Made by a program: the position numbers and the translations under genes
Shown here: positions 18,459 to 27,054 of the stretch, one piece after another
Layout of the letters: every line of letters starts with the position of its first letter
Numbering within the stretch: position 1 is the stretch's first letter
Notes under the pieces: model-generated
The model's input: the letters and a program-made list of their open reading frames with translations, nothing else
Database searches by the model: none
What the model was told of the DNA's origin: nothing
Assembly (NCBI RefSeq): GCF_022570735.2
Contig: NZ_JANCNS010000002.1
Span: 1,054,001 to 1,118,000 of the forward strand
Origin: Christiangramia oceanisediminis
Lineage (GTDB): Bacteria; Bacteroidota; Bacteroidia; Flavobacteriales; Flavobacteriaceae
Direction: 5' to 3'
Length of the DNA stretch: 64,000 bases

Positions 18459-19220
18459 ATGATCAACGTGGTTATAATCGGCGCCGGTAACGTGGCAGCA
18501 CATTTATATCAAAACATCACAGCGGCAGATGGCCTTGAGGTTTTACAGGTGTACAATCGTACGGCAGAGCATCTTAGCTTTGTAAAAGATCTGAAAAAAA
18601 GGTGTACCAGACTTGAGGATCTGGAAAAAGCTGATCTCTATCTCATCGCAGTCAAGGATGAAGCCATAGAGGAAATAGCTGGAATTTTACCCGATTTTGG
18701 CGGGCTGGTAGCTCATACTTCGGGAAGTCAGCCACTGAAAACCCTTTCAAAATTTAAGAATTTCGGTGTTTTTTATCCGCTTCAGACATTTTCAAAAAAT
18801 AAAGAAATTAATTTCAGAAACGTTCCGCTATGCCTGGAGGCCAATTCAGCCGAAAATCTCGAATTTCTGAAAAAAGCAGCCAGTAAACTCAGCGACAAGG
18901 TATTCGAGGTAAATTCTGAACAGCGAAAAGCCCTGCATCTTTCTGCGGTTTTCGTGAACAACTTCAGCAATCACATGTATGCCCTGGCTGCAGAATATTG
19001 TAAGCTAAATGGCCTGCCTTTTAAGATCCTTCAGCCTTTGATCAAGGAAACGGCGGCAAAGATCGAAACGCTTCCGCCCTATTCGGCTCAAACGGGACCG
19101 GCTCTCAGAAATGATCAAAAGACCATTCATGATCACCTGGAAATGCTCGAGGTAGATCAGAAAAAAATCTATACTATATTAACCCAATCTATACAGAAAT
19201 TGCATGGAAAAAAGCTATAA
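18459..19220 (+). CDS. Rossmann-like / DUF2520 domain protein
   Basis: A 253-residue NAD(P)-binding protein. The N-terminus VVIIGAGNVAAHLYQNI is a GxGxxA dinucleotide-binding loop, and a C-terminal helical DUF2520 domain follows, including HLSAVFVNNFSNHMYALA and GPALRNDQKTIHDHL. The family resembles 6-phosphogluconate or F420-dependent NADP reductases in overall layout; its substrate is not known. It opens a six-gene operon in which each gene overlaps or nearly touches the next. Its last 17 bases overlap kdsC. The steady association with kdsC hints at a cell-envelope role, but that is only context. Confidence 0.88.
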   Translation: MINVVIIGAGNVAAHLYQNITAADGLEVLQVYNRTAEHLSFVKDLKKRCTRLEDLEKADLYLIAVKDEAIEEIAGILPDFGGLVAHTSGSQPLKTLSKFKNFGVFYPLQTFSKNKEINFRNVPLCLEANSAENLEFLKKAASKLSDKVFEVNSEQRKALHLSAVFVNNFSNHMYALAAEYCKLNGLPFKILQPLIKETAAKIETLPPYSAQTGPALRNDQKTIHDHLEMLEVDQKKIYTILTQSIQKLHGKKL

Positions 19221-19716
19221 AGAACACCTCAACCAGATCACCACCTTTGTCTTTGATGTAGATGGGGTACTCACCGATGGAAGTATTCAGATCTCTACCA
19301 AGGGGGAATTATTAAGAACTATGAACACCAAGGATGGATACGCCATGAAAATGGCCCAGAAAGCAGGATATACCGTATGCATCATCAGTGGTGGAAAGAA
19401 CGAAGGCGTACGAGCCAGGTTGAGAGACCTTGGAATTACCGATATTTACCTTGGAGTAGATGACAAAGTGGAACAAATGGATGAATTCTTTGATATCTAC
19501 CAGATCAAACCCGAGCAGGTGTTGTACATGGGAGATGACATTCCAGATTACTACCCAATGAAGCTGGTTGGCCTGCCCTGCTGCCCCCAGGATGCAGTCC
19601 CAGAGGTTAAAGAGGTTTCACTTTATGTTTCCCATAAAAAAGGCGGAGAAGGCTGCGTTCGTGATGTGATCGAACAGGTGATGAAAGTACAGGGGAAATG
19701 GGTAGAAAAATCCTGA
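19204..19716 (+). CDS. kdsC: 3-deoxy-manno-octulosonate-8-phosphatase (KdsC-type HAD phosphatase)
   Basis: A 170-residue HAD-superfamily phosphatase lacking a cap domain, as usual for KdsC. The first HAD motif is FDVDGVLTDG with the nucleophile Asp18 and acid/base Asp20. The second is IISGG, and the late motif is YMGDDIPDYYPM. It removes phosphate from Kdo-8-phosphate, giving Kdo for lipopolysaccharide inner core. The activating enzyme KdsB is encoded about 12 kb away at 31657-32406. Start codon lies inside the DUF2520 gene (17-bp overlap), and the next gene begins 3 bp after the stop. Assignment is good; some HAD-IIIC relatives act on other sugar acids. Confidence 0.9.
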   Translation: MEKSYKEHLNQITTFVFDVDGVLTDGSIQISTKGELLRTMNTKDGYAMKMAQKAGYTVCIISGGKNEGVRARLRDLGITDIYLGVDDKVEQMDEFFDIYQIKPEQVLYMGDDIPDYYPMKLVGLPCCPQDAVPEVKEVSLYVSHKKGGEGCVRDVIEQVMKVQGKWVEKS

Positions 19717-19719
19717 TAC

Positions 19720-20634
19720 ATGCTTAAATTCCTTAAACTAATTCGGGCTGGAAACCTGGTTTTCATAGCTCTTACCATGTACCTGATCAAATATGGCCTG
19801 TTTGAACCCTTTGGTGTAGCGGTTACTTTGAATTTATTCGGATTCTCGTTGCTGGTTCTTGCCGTGGTTTGCGTGGCCGCATCGGGTTACGTGATCAACG
19901 ATATCTTTGATGTAAAGGCTGACCTGAAGAACAAACCAGAGCGTACCATTATTAATAATGGCATTTCAGAAAAAGTAGCTTATCGAATCTTCTTTGCCCT
20001 AACCATCATTGGAGTTGGCCTGGGATTCTACCTTTCCAACATGATAGGACGCCCCGGGTTTTCAGGATTCTTTATTTTTGGATCGGCTATTCTTTACCTA
20101 TATAATTCACAATTTCAGCAAAGCATCCTTATTGGGAATATTTTGGTAAGCATCATTGTAGGCCTGGTACCGGTAGGTGTTGGGCTATATGATCTCTTAC
20201 CAGCCATTACTGAACAGAATCAGCCAACACAGTCGACTATCTTTTCAATTTTGATCGATTATTCCATATTCGCCTTTATGATCAACTTTTTAAGAGAAGT
20301 GGTTAAAGACCAGGAAGATATCGATGGCGATTATAATGCAGGTTACAGGACCCTGCCGATCGTTCTGGGAAAAAGCCGAACCAACAAGATACTTTTCGCG
20401 CTGGCTCTGGTTCCCCTAGGATTCCTGGTATTTTACATCTATAAATACCTTTTTGAGCATATAACGGCAGTGATTTACTGCCTGGTTTTACTGGTAGGTC
20501 CGCTACTCTATTTCTTAATCAATATCTGGTCTGCTGAAAAGAAAAAAGAATACACCCGCTTCAGCCGGGTTCTAAAAATGGTGCTTTTCTTCGGACTTGT
20601 TTCCATAGGTTTATTACAATTCATTTTAATTTAG
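19720..20634 (+). CDS. UbiA-family prenyltransferase
   Basis: A 304-residue integral membrane prenyltransferase with about eight to nine hydrophobic segments. The first aspartate-rich motif is NDIFDVKADLKNKPERT (NDxxD), and a second lies in KDQEDIDGDYNAGYRTLP. These bind the Mg-diphosphate of the polyprenyl donor. Bacteroidota members in this position are usually annotated as geranylgeranylglycerol-phosphate geranylgeranyltransferase-like, but menaquinone (MenA) and other roles share the fold. The acceptor cannot be decided from sequence. It lies between kdsC and maf in the same operon (3 and 5 bp gaps). Membrane location is sure. Confidence 0.88.
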   Translation: MLKFLKLIRAGNLVFIALTMYLIKYGLFEPFGVAVTLNLFGFSLLVLAVVCVAASGYVINDIFDVKADLKNKPERTIINNGISEKVAYRIFFALTIIGVGLGFYLSNMIGRPGFSGFFIFGSAILYLYNSQFQQSILIGNILVSIIVGLVPVGVGLYDLLPAITEQNQPTQSTIFSILIDYSIFAFMINFLREVVKDQEDIDGDYNAGYRTLPIVLGKSRTNKILFALALVPLGFLVFYIYKYLFEHITAVIYCLVLLVGPLLYFLINIWSAEKKKEYTRFSRVLKMVLFFGLVSIGLLQFILI

Positions 20635-20639
20635 ATCCA

Positions 20640-21227
20640 ATGCTGCAGGACAGTTTAAAGAACATAGAGATCATCCTGGCTTCAGGTTCCCCTAGGAGAC
20701 ATAAATTCTTTGAAGAGCTCGAAATACCGGTAACTATAGATGTAAGACCTGTAGACGAAGTCTTTCCTGAAAGCCTTAAAAAGAAGGAGATCACAGATTA
20801 CCTGGCTAAATTAAAGGCTTCGGCCTTTAAGGACTTAAAAGAAAACCAGGTGCTTATCACCAGTGATACCATCGTCTATAATGACGGGAAGGCCATGGGA
20901 AAACCAAACAGCCGAGAGGAAGCCATCCAAATGATCGAATCTCTTTCAGGGAAAGCTCATGAAGTGATCACATCAGTTTGCTTCACCACCAGCGAAAAAC
21001 AACTGGTTCTTAATAACACCACCAAAGTATTTTTTTCGGAACTGGAAAAAGAAGAGATCCAATTTTATGTGGACAAATACAAGCCTTACGATAAGGCGGG
21101 GGGCTACGCCATACAGGAATGGATTGGCCTGATCGGGATCGAAAAGATCGAAGGCAGTTATTTTAATGTGGTTGGCCTGCCCACCCATTTGGTTTATCGA
21201 ACACTGAAAAAACTGGCGAATTCCTGA
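20640..21227 (+). CDS. maf: Maf-like nucleoside triphosphate pyrophosphatase
   Basis: A 195-residue Maf/YhdE-family pyrophosphatase that hydrolyses non-canonical or dTTP/UTP-type nucleoside triphosphates to monophosphate and diphosphate. The start ILASGSPRRHKFFEEL is the family signature (SxSPRR). The active-site stretch LITSDTIVYNDGKAMGKP with the Asp-Thr pair and DKAGGYAIQEWIG with Lys/Tyr are intact. Length is normal. It starts 5 bp after the UbiA-like gene. Maf proteins are also linked to septum regulation in some bacteria. The operon gives no direct clue to which activity matters. Confidence 0.93.
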   Translation: MLQDSLKNIEIILASGSPRRHKFFEELEIPVTIDVRPVDEVFPESLKKKEITDYLAKLKASAFKDLKENQVLITSDTIVYNDGKAMGKPNSREEAIQMIESLSGKAHEVITSVCFTTSEKQLVLNNTTKVFFSELEKEEIQFYVDKYKPYDKAGGYAIQEWIGLIGIEKIEGSYFNVVGLPTHLVYRTLKKLANS

Positions 21228-21251
21228 AATTTGTAACTTTAAGAAAAAATC

Positions 21252-22139
21252 ATGCGGCTCATCGGCAGTATTTTGTTCTCGGTCTTTCTTTTATATTCCT
21301 GCGGAAATAACGAACCGCGGAAAACAGATTTCCGGCTTTCAGAAGAATTCAAGGATTACTGGTATTCCGGACAGGCCGAAATTACCTCTTATAGTCTTGA
21401 GCAATCCAGGTACGGAGAGATGCGCCAGGGTGAAGCCGTGCTAATTTTTGTTACTGAAGATTTCCTGCCGCAACAGCAGGTAAAGGCAAATACCCAGGAT
21501 CCGGAAAATACTTCGGTCCTAAAACTGAATTACACCAAGAACTTTCTCACCGGGATCTATCCCTACAGTATCATGCAGAGCACTTTTTACCCATTGGACG
21601 GGCAGGAACATGCGCTAAAAGTTTCAGCCTCCATACAGGAATGGTGCGGCCAGGTGTATATGCAGCTGAACAACCGAAGTGAATTCGAAATCACCAGTCA
21701 TTCCTATTTCCAGGGGGAGGCAGATCAGGATCTTCAGCTTGGGAAAAGCCTTCTCGAGAACGAGATCTGGAACCAGCTAAGGATCGATCCCGATGAGCTG
21801 CCATTGGGAGATGTGGAAATGATTCCTTCATTCGAATACCTGAGATTAAGCCATAATCCTACAAAGACATATTCGGCTTTTGCTGAGATTTATACGGTAG
21901 ACGACCTTAATATTTACCGGCTTAATTACCCTGAACTAAAAAGAGAATTAAAGATCTTTTATAGCAGGAGTTTCCCGTTCAGCATCGAAAAATGGGAAGA
22001 AACCTACCCATCAGGATCGGGTGAGAATTCTAAATTACAAACAACCAAAGCTGAAAAAAAAGGACGTATTCTTAGCGACTACTGGAATAAAAATTCGAAT
22101 AAAAATCTACCTTTACGCGAAAAACTGAACCTGGATTAA
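21252..22139 (+). CDS. Conserved lipoprotein of unknown function
   Basis: A 295-residue protein with a lipoprotein signal: hydrophobic residues 4-15 followed by LLYSC-G, giving lipid attachment at about Cys17. The mature part is mixed alpha/beta without a motif I recognise. It has an aromatic-rich region (KNFLTGIYPYSIMQSTFYPL) and conserved-looking segments EWCGQVYMQLNNRSEFEI and FYSRSFPFSIEKWEE. It lies 24 bp after maf and shares one base with the mechanosensitive channel gene (stop TAA and start ATG in TAATG). It is likely anchored to the outer membrane or inner leaflet facing the periplasm. Function unknown. Confidence 0.82.
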   Translation: MRLIGSILFSVFLLYSCGNNEPRKTDFRLSEEFKDYWYSGQAEITSYSLEQSRYGEMRQGEAVLIFVTEDFLPQQQVKANTQDPENTSVLKLNYTKNFLTGIYPYSIMQSTFYPLDGQEHALKVSASIQEWCGQVYMQLNNRSEFEITSHSYFQGEADQDLQLGKSLLENEIWNQLRIDPDELPLGDVEMIPSFEYLRLSHNPTKTYSAFAEIYTVDDLNIYRLNYPELKRELKIFYSRSFPFSIEKWEETYPSGSGENSKLQTTKAEKKGRILSDYWNKNSNKNLPLREKLNLD

Positions 22140-22678
22140 TGTACGAGTTTCTAACATCCTACCGATACGAATTAAGCTATACGCTTGCGTTGATCATCTT
22201 CTTGATGATCATACAGTTTCTAATGAAAAAAGCGGCCAACAAGGTTGGTAAACGAAGTGAGATCAATATCACCCGTACCAGGCTGATGTTCAAATACATC
22301 AATATTTTGGTCTTCCTAATCGCGGCCTTTCTTTTGGCGCTGGCATGGGGAGTTGGGTTCACCGAAGTATCCCTTGTTTTCTCATCTGTATTTGCAGTTA
22401 TTGGAGTGGCGCTTTTTGCCATCTGGTCCATCCTGAGCAATATTACTTCAGGGATCATCATGTTCTTCTCTTTTCCTTATAAGATTGGGGACACCATAAA
22501 GATCCACGATAAGGATATTCCTGTGGAAGCGATGATCGAAGATATCAAGGCATTTCATTTACATCTTCGTACTCCTGATGGCGAGCTTATCACCTATCCC
22601 AATAACCTTATACTTCAAAAGGCCGTTTCCCTTATCGAAAGGGATAAACGACAGGATGATGGTAAGGAAGCTTTGTAA
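22139..22678 (+). CDS. Short MscS-type mechanosensitive channel protein
   Basis: A 179-residue MscS-family membrane protein. It has three hydrophobic segments (about residues 9-29, 53-73 and 78-98), the pore-lining helix with the small-residue pattern AVIGVALFAIWSILSNITSGI, and the beta domain (PYKIGDTIKIHDKDIPVEAMIEDIKAFHLHLRTPDGELITYPNN). The usual C-terminal alpha/beta vestibule domain of about 90 residues is missing, as in other short Bacteroidota members. It should open on membrane tension and let solutes out. It is last in the operon begun by the DUF2520 gene and overlaps the lipoprotein gene by 1 bp. Confidence 0.88.
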   Translation: MYEFLTSYRYELSYTLALIIFLMIIQFLMKKAANKVGKRSEINITRTRLMFKYINILVFLIAAFLLALAWGVGFTEVSLVFSSVFAVIGVALFAIWSILSNITSGIIMFFSFPYKIGDTIKIHDKDIPVEAMIEDIKAFHLHLRTPDGELITYPNNLILQKAVSLIERDKRQDDGKEAL

Positions 22679-22724
22679 TTTGTAAAAGAAGCCAATTTAT
22701 TCCCGGCTGCGAATAGAAAGTTTT

Positions 22725-22732
22725 TATATTTG
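22725..22732 (+). promoter_or_regulatory. -7 promoter box candidate for the PIG-L operon
   Basis: TATATTTG is a perfect TAnnTTTG box 17 bp before the PIG-L gene start. No matching TTTG was found 17-23 nt upstream. Confidence 0.45.
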
Positions 22733-22749
22733 GTAAAATCACAATCCTG

Positions 22750-25239
22750 ATGCGAAATTCGTTTTTTGCTTTTATCCTGCTATTTTCCTGTTTTGCTAGC
22801 GCACAGGCTCCCGAGAAATGGAGCTCAGCCGATATTTATCAGCATATTGAAAAGTTGAATTTTCTAGGTTCGGTCCTTTATGTGGCCGCTCATCCCGATG
22901 ATGAGAACACCCGTTTGATCTCCTACTTTTCGAATGAACGAAATGCACGAACAGCCTATCTTTCCCTTACAAGAGGGGATGGTGGACAAAATCTTATAGG
23001 TCCCGAACTAAGGGAGCAACTGGGATTGATTAGAACTCAGGAACTGCTTGCGGCCAGGAGAATAGATGGAGGCCAGCAATTTTTTACCAGGGCTAACGAT
23101 TTTGGTTATTCCAAGAATCCGTCTGAAACCCTTCAGATCTGGGATAAGGAAAAAGTACTTGCCGATGTGGTTTGGACCATCAGGAAATTCAGGCCAGATG
23201 TTATCATAAACAGGTTCGACCACCGTACCCCGGGAAGCACTCACGGGCACCATACCTCCTCGGCCATTCTTAGCGTGGAAGCTTTTGAGATAGCAGGAGA
23301 CCAAAGCGCTTATAAAGATCAACTCGAGTACCTTAAAGCCTACCAGCCAAGACGACTCTTTTTCAACACTTCTCCGTGGTTCTATGGCGGAGATGAAGCT
23401 TTCAGCGAAATGGACAAGTCAAAATTCATGGATTTCGATACAGGAACTTATTTTCCACTAAAGGGACTTTCAAATCCTGAAATCGCATCTCTAAGTCGCA
23501 GTCAGCATCGCTCACAGGGATTTGGAAGCTCCGGAAGCAGGGGCGAACAAATGGAATATCTTGAGCTTATTAAGGGTGATATGCCTAACAAGGAAGTTGG
23601 GCTATTCGAAGGTATCGATACTTCCTGGAATCGTATAGAAGGGGGAGAAAAGATTGGAGATATACTGTATAAAGTCCAGGAGGAATTTGATTTTGAAGAT
23701 CCTTCAAAAAGCCTGGCTGAACTGGTTGAGGCTTACAGGCTGATTCAGCAACTGGAGGATGCACACTGGAAACAGATCAAAACACAGGAGATAAAGGAGA
23801 TCATCTATGCTGTTTCCGGTCTTTACCTGGAAGCAGTAGCAGCAAAACCATCGGCAGTACCTTCAGAAGATCTTTCGGTCACCCTGGAAACTATTAATCG
23901 AAGTGATGCGGGCATCACGCTGAATTCAGTAGAACTTACCCCTAACAATTCCAGGATTCAGCCAATGGTCAACCTCGAAAACAATAAAGGCTGGAGCAAT
24001 ACTATGAGTTTTAAGATTCCTCAAAATGCAGAATATACCTCGCCATACTGGCTCGAAGAGGAAGGAAGTATGGGAATGTACCAGGTGGATGAACAGGAAC
24101 TAATTGGCCTGCCTGAGACCCCGCTTAAGACAAAGGCAACTTTTAACCTTGTGATCGAAGGAGAATCCATAAGTTTTGATAAACCTATTGTCTACAAGTA
24201 TACCGATGAAGTTTTTGGGGAAACCTACGAGAACTTTGAGATCGTTCCGCCGGTATCCATAAGTTTTCCGGAAGATGTTCTCATCTTCAACAATAATGAA
24301 TTCAGGGACGTTATAGTAAATGTTAAGTCTTACAAACGAGATTTAAAAGGCCAGTTAAAGCTTTCCGCAGGTAATGGCTGGAAGATAGAACCGGTTGAAA
24401 ATAAATTTTCGATTCAGCAATCGGGTGGTTCGGCCAGCTTAAAATACCGCATCACTCCTCCTGATGATCAGGATGAAAGTCAATTGGTGCCTGAAGCAAT
24501 TATCGATGGAGTTTCTTATGATAAAAAACTGGTAGAAATAGCCTATGATCATTTCCCAGACCAGAATCTTATAGTGCCCTCAGTTTTAAGACTGGTTAAG
24601 CTTGATATCGAGAAAAAAGGACAGCATATTGCCTACATAGAGGGAGCCGGGGATATAGTTCCCAAAAGTCTCGAGCAAATAGGCTACAAGGTGAGCATGC
24701 TGGCACCAGAAGCCATCACGAAGAATTCCCTGCAAAAATACGATGCAGTGGTAGTTGGGATAAGGGCATATAATATTGTGGAAGCCTTAAAATACAAACA
24801 ACAGATTTTATTCGATTATGTAAAAAACGGAGGAACCATGCTCGTTCAATACAACACCAGCCGTGGCCTTTTAGTTAACGACCTTTCTCCTTATAATTTA
24901 AGTCTTTCAAGGGACAGGGTGACCGATGAAAATGCAAGGGTAAGCTTCCTGTCTCCCGAACATCCGGTCTTGAATACACCAAATAAGCTCAGCCAAAAAG
25001 ATTTTGAAGGTTGGGTTCAGGAACGCGGACTTTATTTTCCGGGGAGCTGGGATGAGAATTTCACCCCTATCCTGAGCATGAGTGATGCGAACGAAACTGA
25101 AAAACAGGGAAGTCTACTCGTGGCGCAATACGGAGATGGATATTATATTTACACAGGATTGAGCTTTTTCAGGCAGTTTCCCGAAGCAGTTCCGGGAGCT
25201 TTCAGGCTGTTTGCGAATTTAATCTCTATAGGAAAATAA
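22750..25239 (+). CDS. Secreted PIG-L (LmbE) family deacetylase
   Basis: A 829-residue protein with a signal peptide (residues 1-18, ending FASAQ) and an N-terminal PIG-L/LmbE zinc deacetylase domain. The metal motif is AAHPDDENTRLISYF, and a second zinc-binding region is FDHRTPGSTHGHHTSS. The domain typically removes acetyl groups from GlcNAc-containing substrates. After about residue 300 the protein has a long beta-rich part and a C-terminal domain near residues 620-829 resembling a glutamine-amidotransferase-like/ThuA fold (VVVGIRAYNIVEAL, GGTMLVQYNT). It begins an operon with a tiny membrane peptide, a sodium:solute symporter and a Gfo/Idh/MocA oxidoreductase, which together suggest handling of an external amino sugar or glycan. 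The specific substrate is not known. Confidence 0.88.
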   Translation: MRNSFFAFILLFSCFASAQAPEKWSSADIYQHIEKLNFLGSVLYVAAHPDDENTRLISYFSNERNARTAYLSLTRGDGGQNLIGPELREQLGLIRTQELLAARRIDGGQQFFTRANDFGYSKNPSETLQIWDKEKVLADVVWTIRKFRPDVIINRFDHRTPGSTHGHHTSSAILSVEAFEIAGDQSAYKDQLEYLKAYQPRRLFFNTSPWFYGGDEAFSEMDKSKFMDFDTGTYFPLKGLSNPEIASLSRSQHRSQGFGSSGSRGEQMEYLELIKGDMPNKEVGLFEGIDTSWNRIEGGEKIGDILYKVQEEFDFEDPSKSLAELVEAYRLIQQLEDAHWKQIKTQEIKEIIYAVSGLYLEAVAAKPSAVPSEDLSVTLETINRSDAGITLNSVELTPNNSRIQPMVNLENNKGWSNTMSFKIPQNAEYTSPYWLEEEGSMGMYQVDEQELIGLPETPLKTKATFNLVIEGESISFDKPIVYKYTDEVFGETYENFEIVPPVSISFPEDVLIFNNNEFRDVIVNVKSYKRDLKGQLKLSAGNGWKIEPVENKFSIQQSGGSASLKYRITPPDDQDESQLVPEAIIDGVSYDKKLVEIAYDHFPDQNLIVPSVLRLVKLDIEKKGQHIAYIEGAGDIVPKSLEQIGYKVSMLAPEAITKNSLQKYDAVVVGIRAYNIVEALKYKQQILFDYVKNGGTMLVQYNTSRGLLVNDLSPYNLSLSRDRVTDENARVSFLSPEHPVLNTPNKLSQKDFEGWVQERGLYFPGSWDENFTPILSMSDANETEKQGSLLVAQYGDGYYIYTGLSFFRQFPEAVPGAFRLFANLISIGK

Positions 25240-25349
25240 TGGAAGAAAAGCCCGAAACCTACCACTGGAAAAAAAGTTACACGCTTGTTCTTATTGCAAA
25301 TGCACTTTACATACTGGCGTTCTATTTAATCATGAATTATTTCGCCTGA
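25239..25349 (+). CDS. 36-residue single-pass membrane peptide
   Basis: A short gene coding MEEKPETYHWKKSYTLVLIA followed by a hydrophobic run to MNYFA. The first 13 residues are charged, and residues about 15-34 form one membrane helix. Its ATG overlaps the PIG-L stop codon (TAATG), and its TGA lies one base before the symporter ATG. Such exact packing between two co-directional genes is strong evidence that it is translated. It may be a small subunit or stabiliser of the sodium:solute symporter, by analogy with the short subunits that accompany some SSS transporters; that is inference. Confidence 0.75.
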   Translation: MEEKPETYHWKKSYTLVLIANALYILAFYLIMNYFA

Positions 25350-25350
25350 T

Positions 25351-27054
25351 ATGGAGTTAATCGATTGGATCGTACTCATTGGGACCATCATTTTTATTGT
25401 CTGGTTCGGAATTTACAAATCACGCGGAAGTAAGAATGTAAAGGATTATATAGGAGGAGGCAAAGATGCCCAGTGGTGGACCATTGGGCTTTCGGTTATG
25501 GCCACGCAGGCCAGTGCAATTACCTTCCTCTCTACTCCCGGGCAGGCATATCACGACGGGATGGGATTTGTACAGTTCTATTTTGGTTTGCCTATTGCCA
25601 TGGTGATCATCTGCCTTGTTTTTATCCCTATTTACCACCGTCTAAATGTATATACGGCATATGAATACCTCGAGTCCCGCTTTGACAGGAAAACAAGGAC
25701 CCTAACCGCTATACTGTTCCTGGTTCAGAGAGGCCTGGCTGCAGGGATCACGATATTTGCTCCGGCGATCGTTCTTTCGGCAGTACTTGGCTGGAACCTC
25801 ACTTATTTAACCATCATAATTGGTGCTTTGGTAACCATTTACACGGTTTCCGGCGGAACCAAGGCCGTGAACGTGACCCATAAACAGCAAATGGCGGTGA
25901 TCTTTTTCGGGATGATCGTAGCTTTTTTTATTATTCTGAATTATTTACCGGAAAATGTAAGTATTGTTAATGCGCTCGAAATTGCTGGAACATCAGGCAA
26001 AATGAACATTCTTGATTATTCATTTGACCTGGAAAATCGGTATACCCTCTGGAGCGGACTAATAGGCGGAAGTTTCCTTGCCCTCTCCTATTTTGGAACC
26101 GACCAAAGCCAGGTGCAGCGTTATCTTTCGGGAAGATCGGTAAGGGAAAGTCAGTTGGGAATGCTTTTCAATGGATTTCTGAAAGTTCCCATGCAGTTCT
26201 TTATTTTACTGGTTGGGGTCATGGTATTCGTCTTTTACCAGTTCAACCAGGCTCCTCTCAATTTTAATCCTGCAGCCACCGAAACGGTTCTCAATTCCAA
26301 ATATGCACATCAATATGAAGATCTAATTATAGAACATCAGGAAGTCCAGGAGCAAAAGAACAGGCTCGGACTGGAATATATTGAAAGCAAGGAAAATGGC
26401 AGTGAAGCTCAAATAACCGATCTACGAGAAAAATACCTGGAGCTCGATCAACAGGAACGTGAAATCAGGGAACAGGCCAGGAGTTTTATAGACGAATCTG
26501 ATGTGGAAGCTGAAAGCAATGACAAGGATTACGTGTTCATCCATTTTATTCTGAACAACCTGCCTCGAGGTTTCATTGGTCTTTTACTGGCCGTAATACT
26601 TTCCGCAGCCATGTCATCAACAGCTTCTGAATTGAACGCCCTTGCCTCGACCACCGTGATCGACCTTTATAAAAGAAACCATCGCGAGGAAAAAAGAGAA
26701 GCGCATTATTTAAATGCTAGCAAATGGTTCACTCTTATGTGGGGCCTTATAGCCATAGCCTTTGCCAGCCTTGCAGACCTGTTTGATAACCTTATCCAGC
26801 TGGTAAATATTATAGGTAGCTTGTTTTACGGAAATGTCCTGGGTATCTTCCTCCTTGCATTCTTCATAAAAATGATAAAAAGTAACGCGGTATTCGTTGC
26901 TGCTTTGATCACACAGGCCATTATTTTTATCGTTTTCGAGATGGAAGTGATTCCTTATTTATGGTTAAACGTGCTAGGTTGTGTATTGGTGATGGCGATC
27001 GCTTTCATAATTCAACTAACAAAAAACACTAACAACAGGATACAGACCAGATGA
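25351..27054 (+). CDS. Sodium:solute symporter (SSS family)
   Basis: A 567-residue inner-membrane transporter with about 13-14 hydrophobic segments, using a sodium gradient to bring in a solute. Family signatures are YIGGGKDAQWWTIGLSVMATQASAIT, YLSGRSVRESQLG and LLAVILSAAMSSTASELNAL. Unusual is a hydrophilic insertion near residues 315-395 of Glu/Gln/Lys-rich heptad-like sequence (IIEHQEVQEQKNRL...LDQQEREIREQA), likely a coiled coil between two membrane helices. Substrate unknown; genes around it (PIG-L deacetylase and Gfo/Idh/MocA oxidoreductase) favour a sugar or sugar acid. Its last 4 bases overlap the oxidoreductase start. Confidence 0.9.
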   Translation: MELIDWIVLIGTIIFIVWFGIYKSRGSKNVKDYIGGGKDAQWWTIGLSVMATQASAITFLSTPGQAYHDGMGFVQFYFGLPIAMVIICLVFIPIYHRLNVYTAYEYLESRFDRKTRTLTAILFLVQRGLAAGITIFAPAIVLSAVLGWNLTYLTIIIGALVTIYTVSGGTKAVNVTHKQQMAVIFFGMIVAFFIILNYLPENVSIVNALEIAGTSGKMNILDYSFDLENRYTLWSGLIGGSFLALSYFGTDQSQVQRYLSGRSVRESQLGMLFNGFLKVPMQFFILLVGVMVFVFYQFNQAPLNFNPAATETVLNSKYAHQYEDLIIEHQEVQEQKNRLGLEYIESKENGSEAQITDLREKYLELDQQEREIREQARSFIDESDVEAESNDKDYVFIHFILNNLPRGFIGLLLAVILSAAMSSTASELNALASTTVIDLYKRNHREEKREAHYLNASKWFTLMWGLIAIAFASLADLFDNLIQLVNIIGSLFYGNVLGIFLLAFFIKMIKSNAVFVAALITQAIIFIVFEMEVIPYLWLNVLGCVLVMAIAFIIQLTKNTNNRIQTR

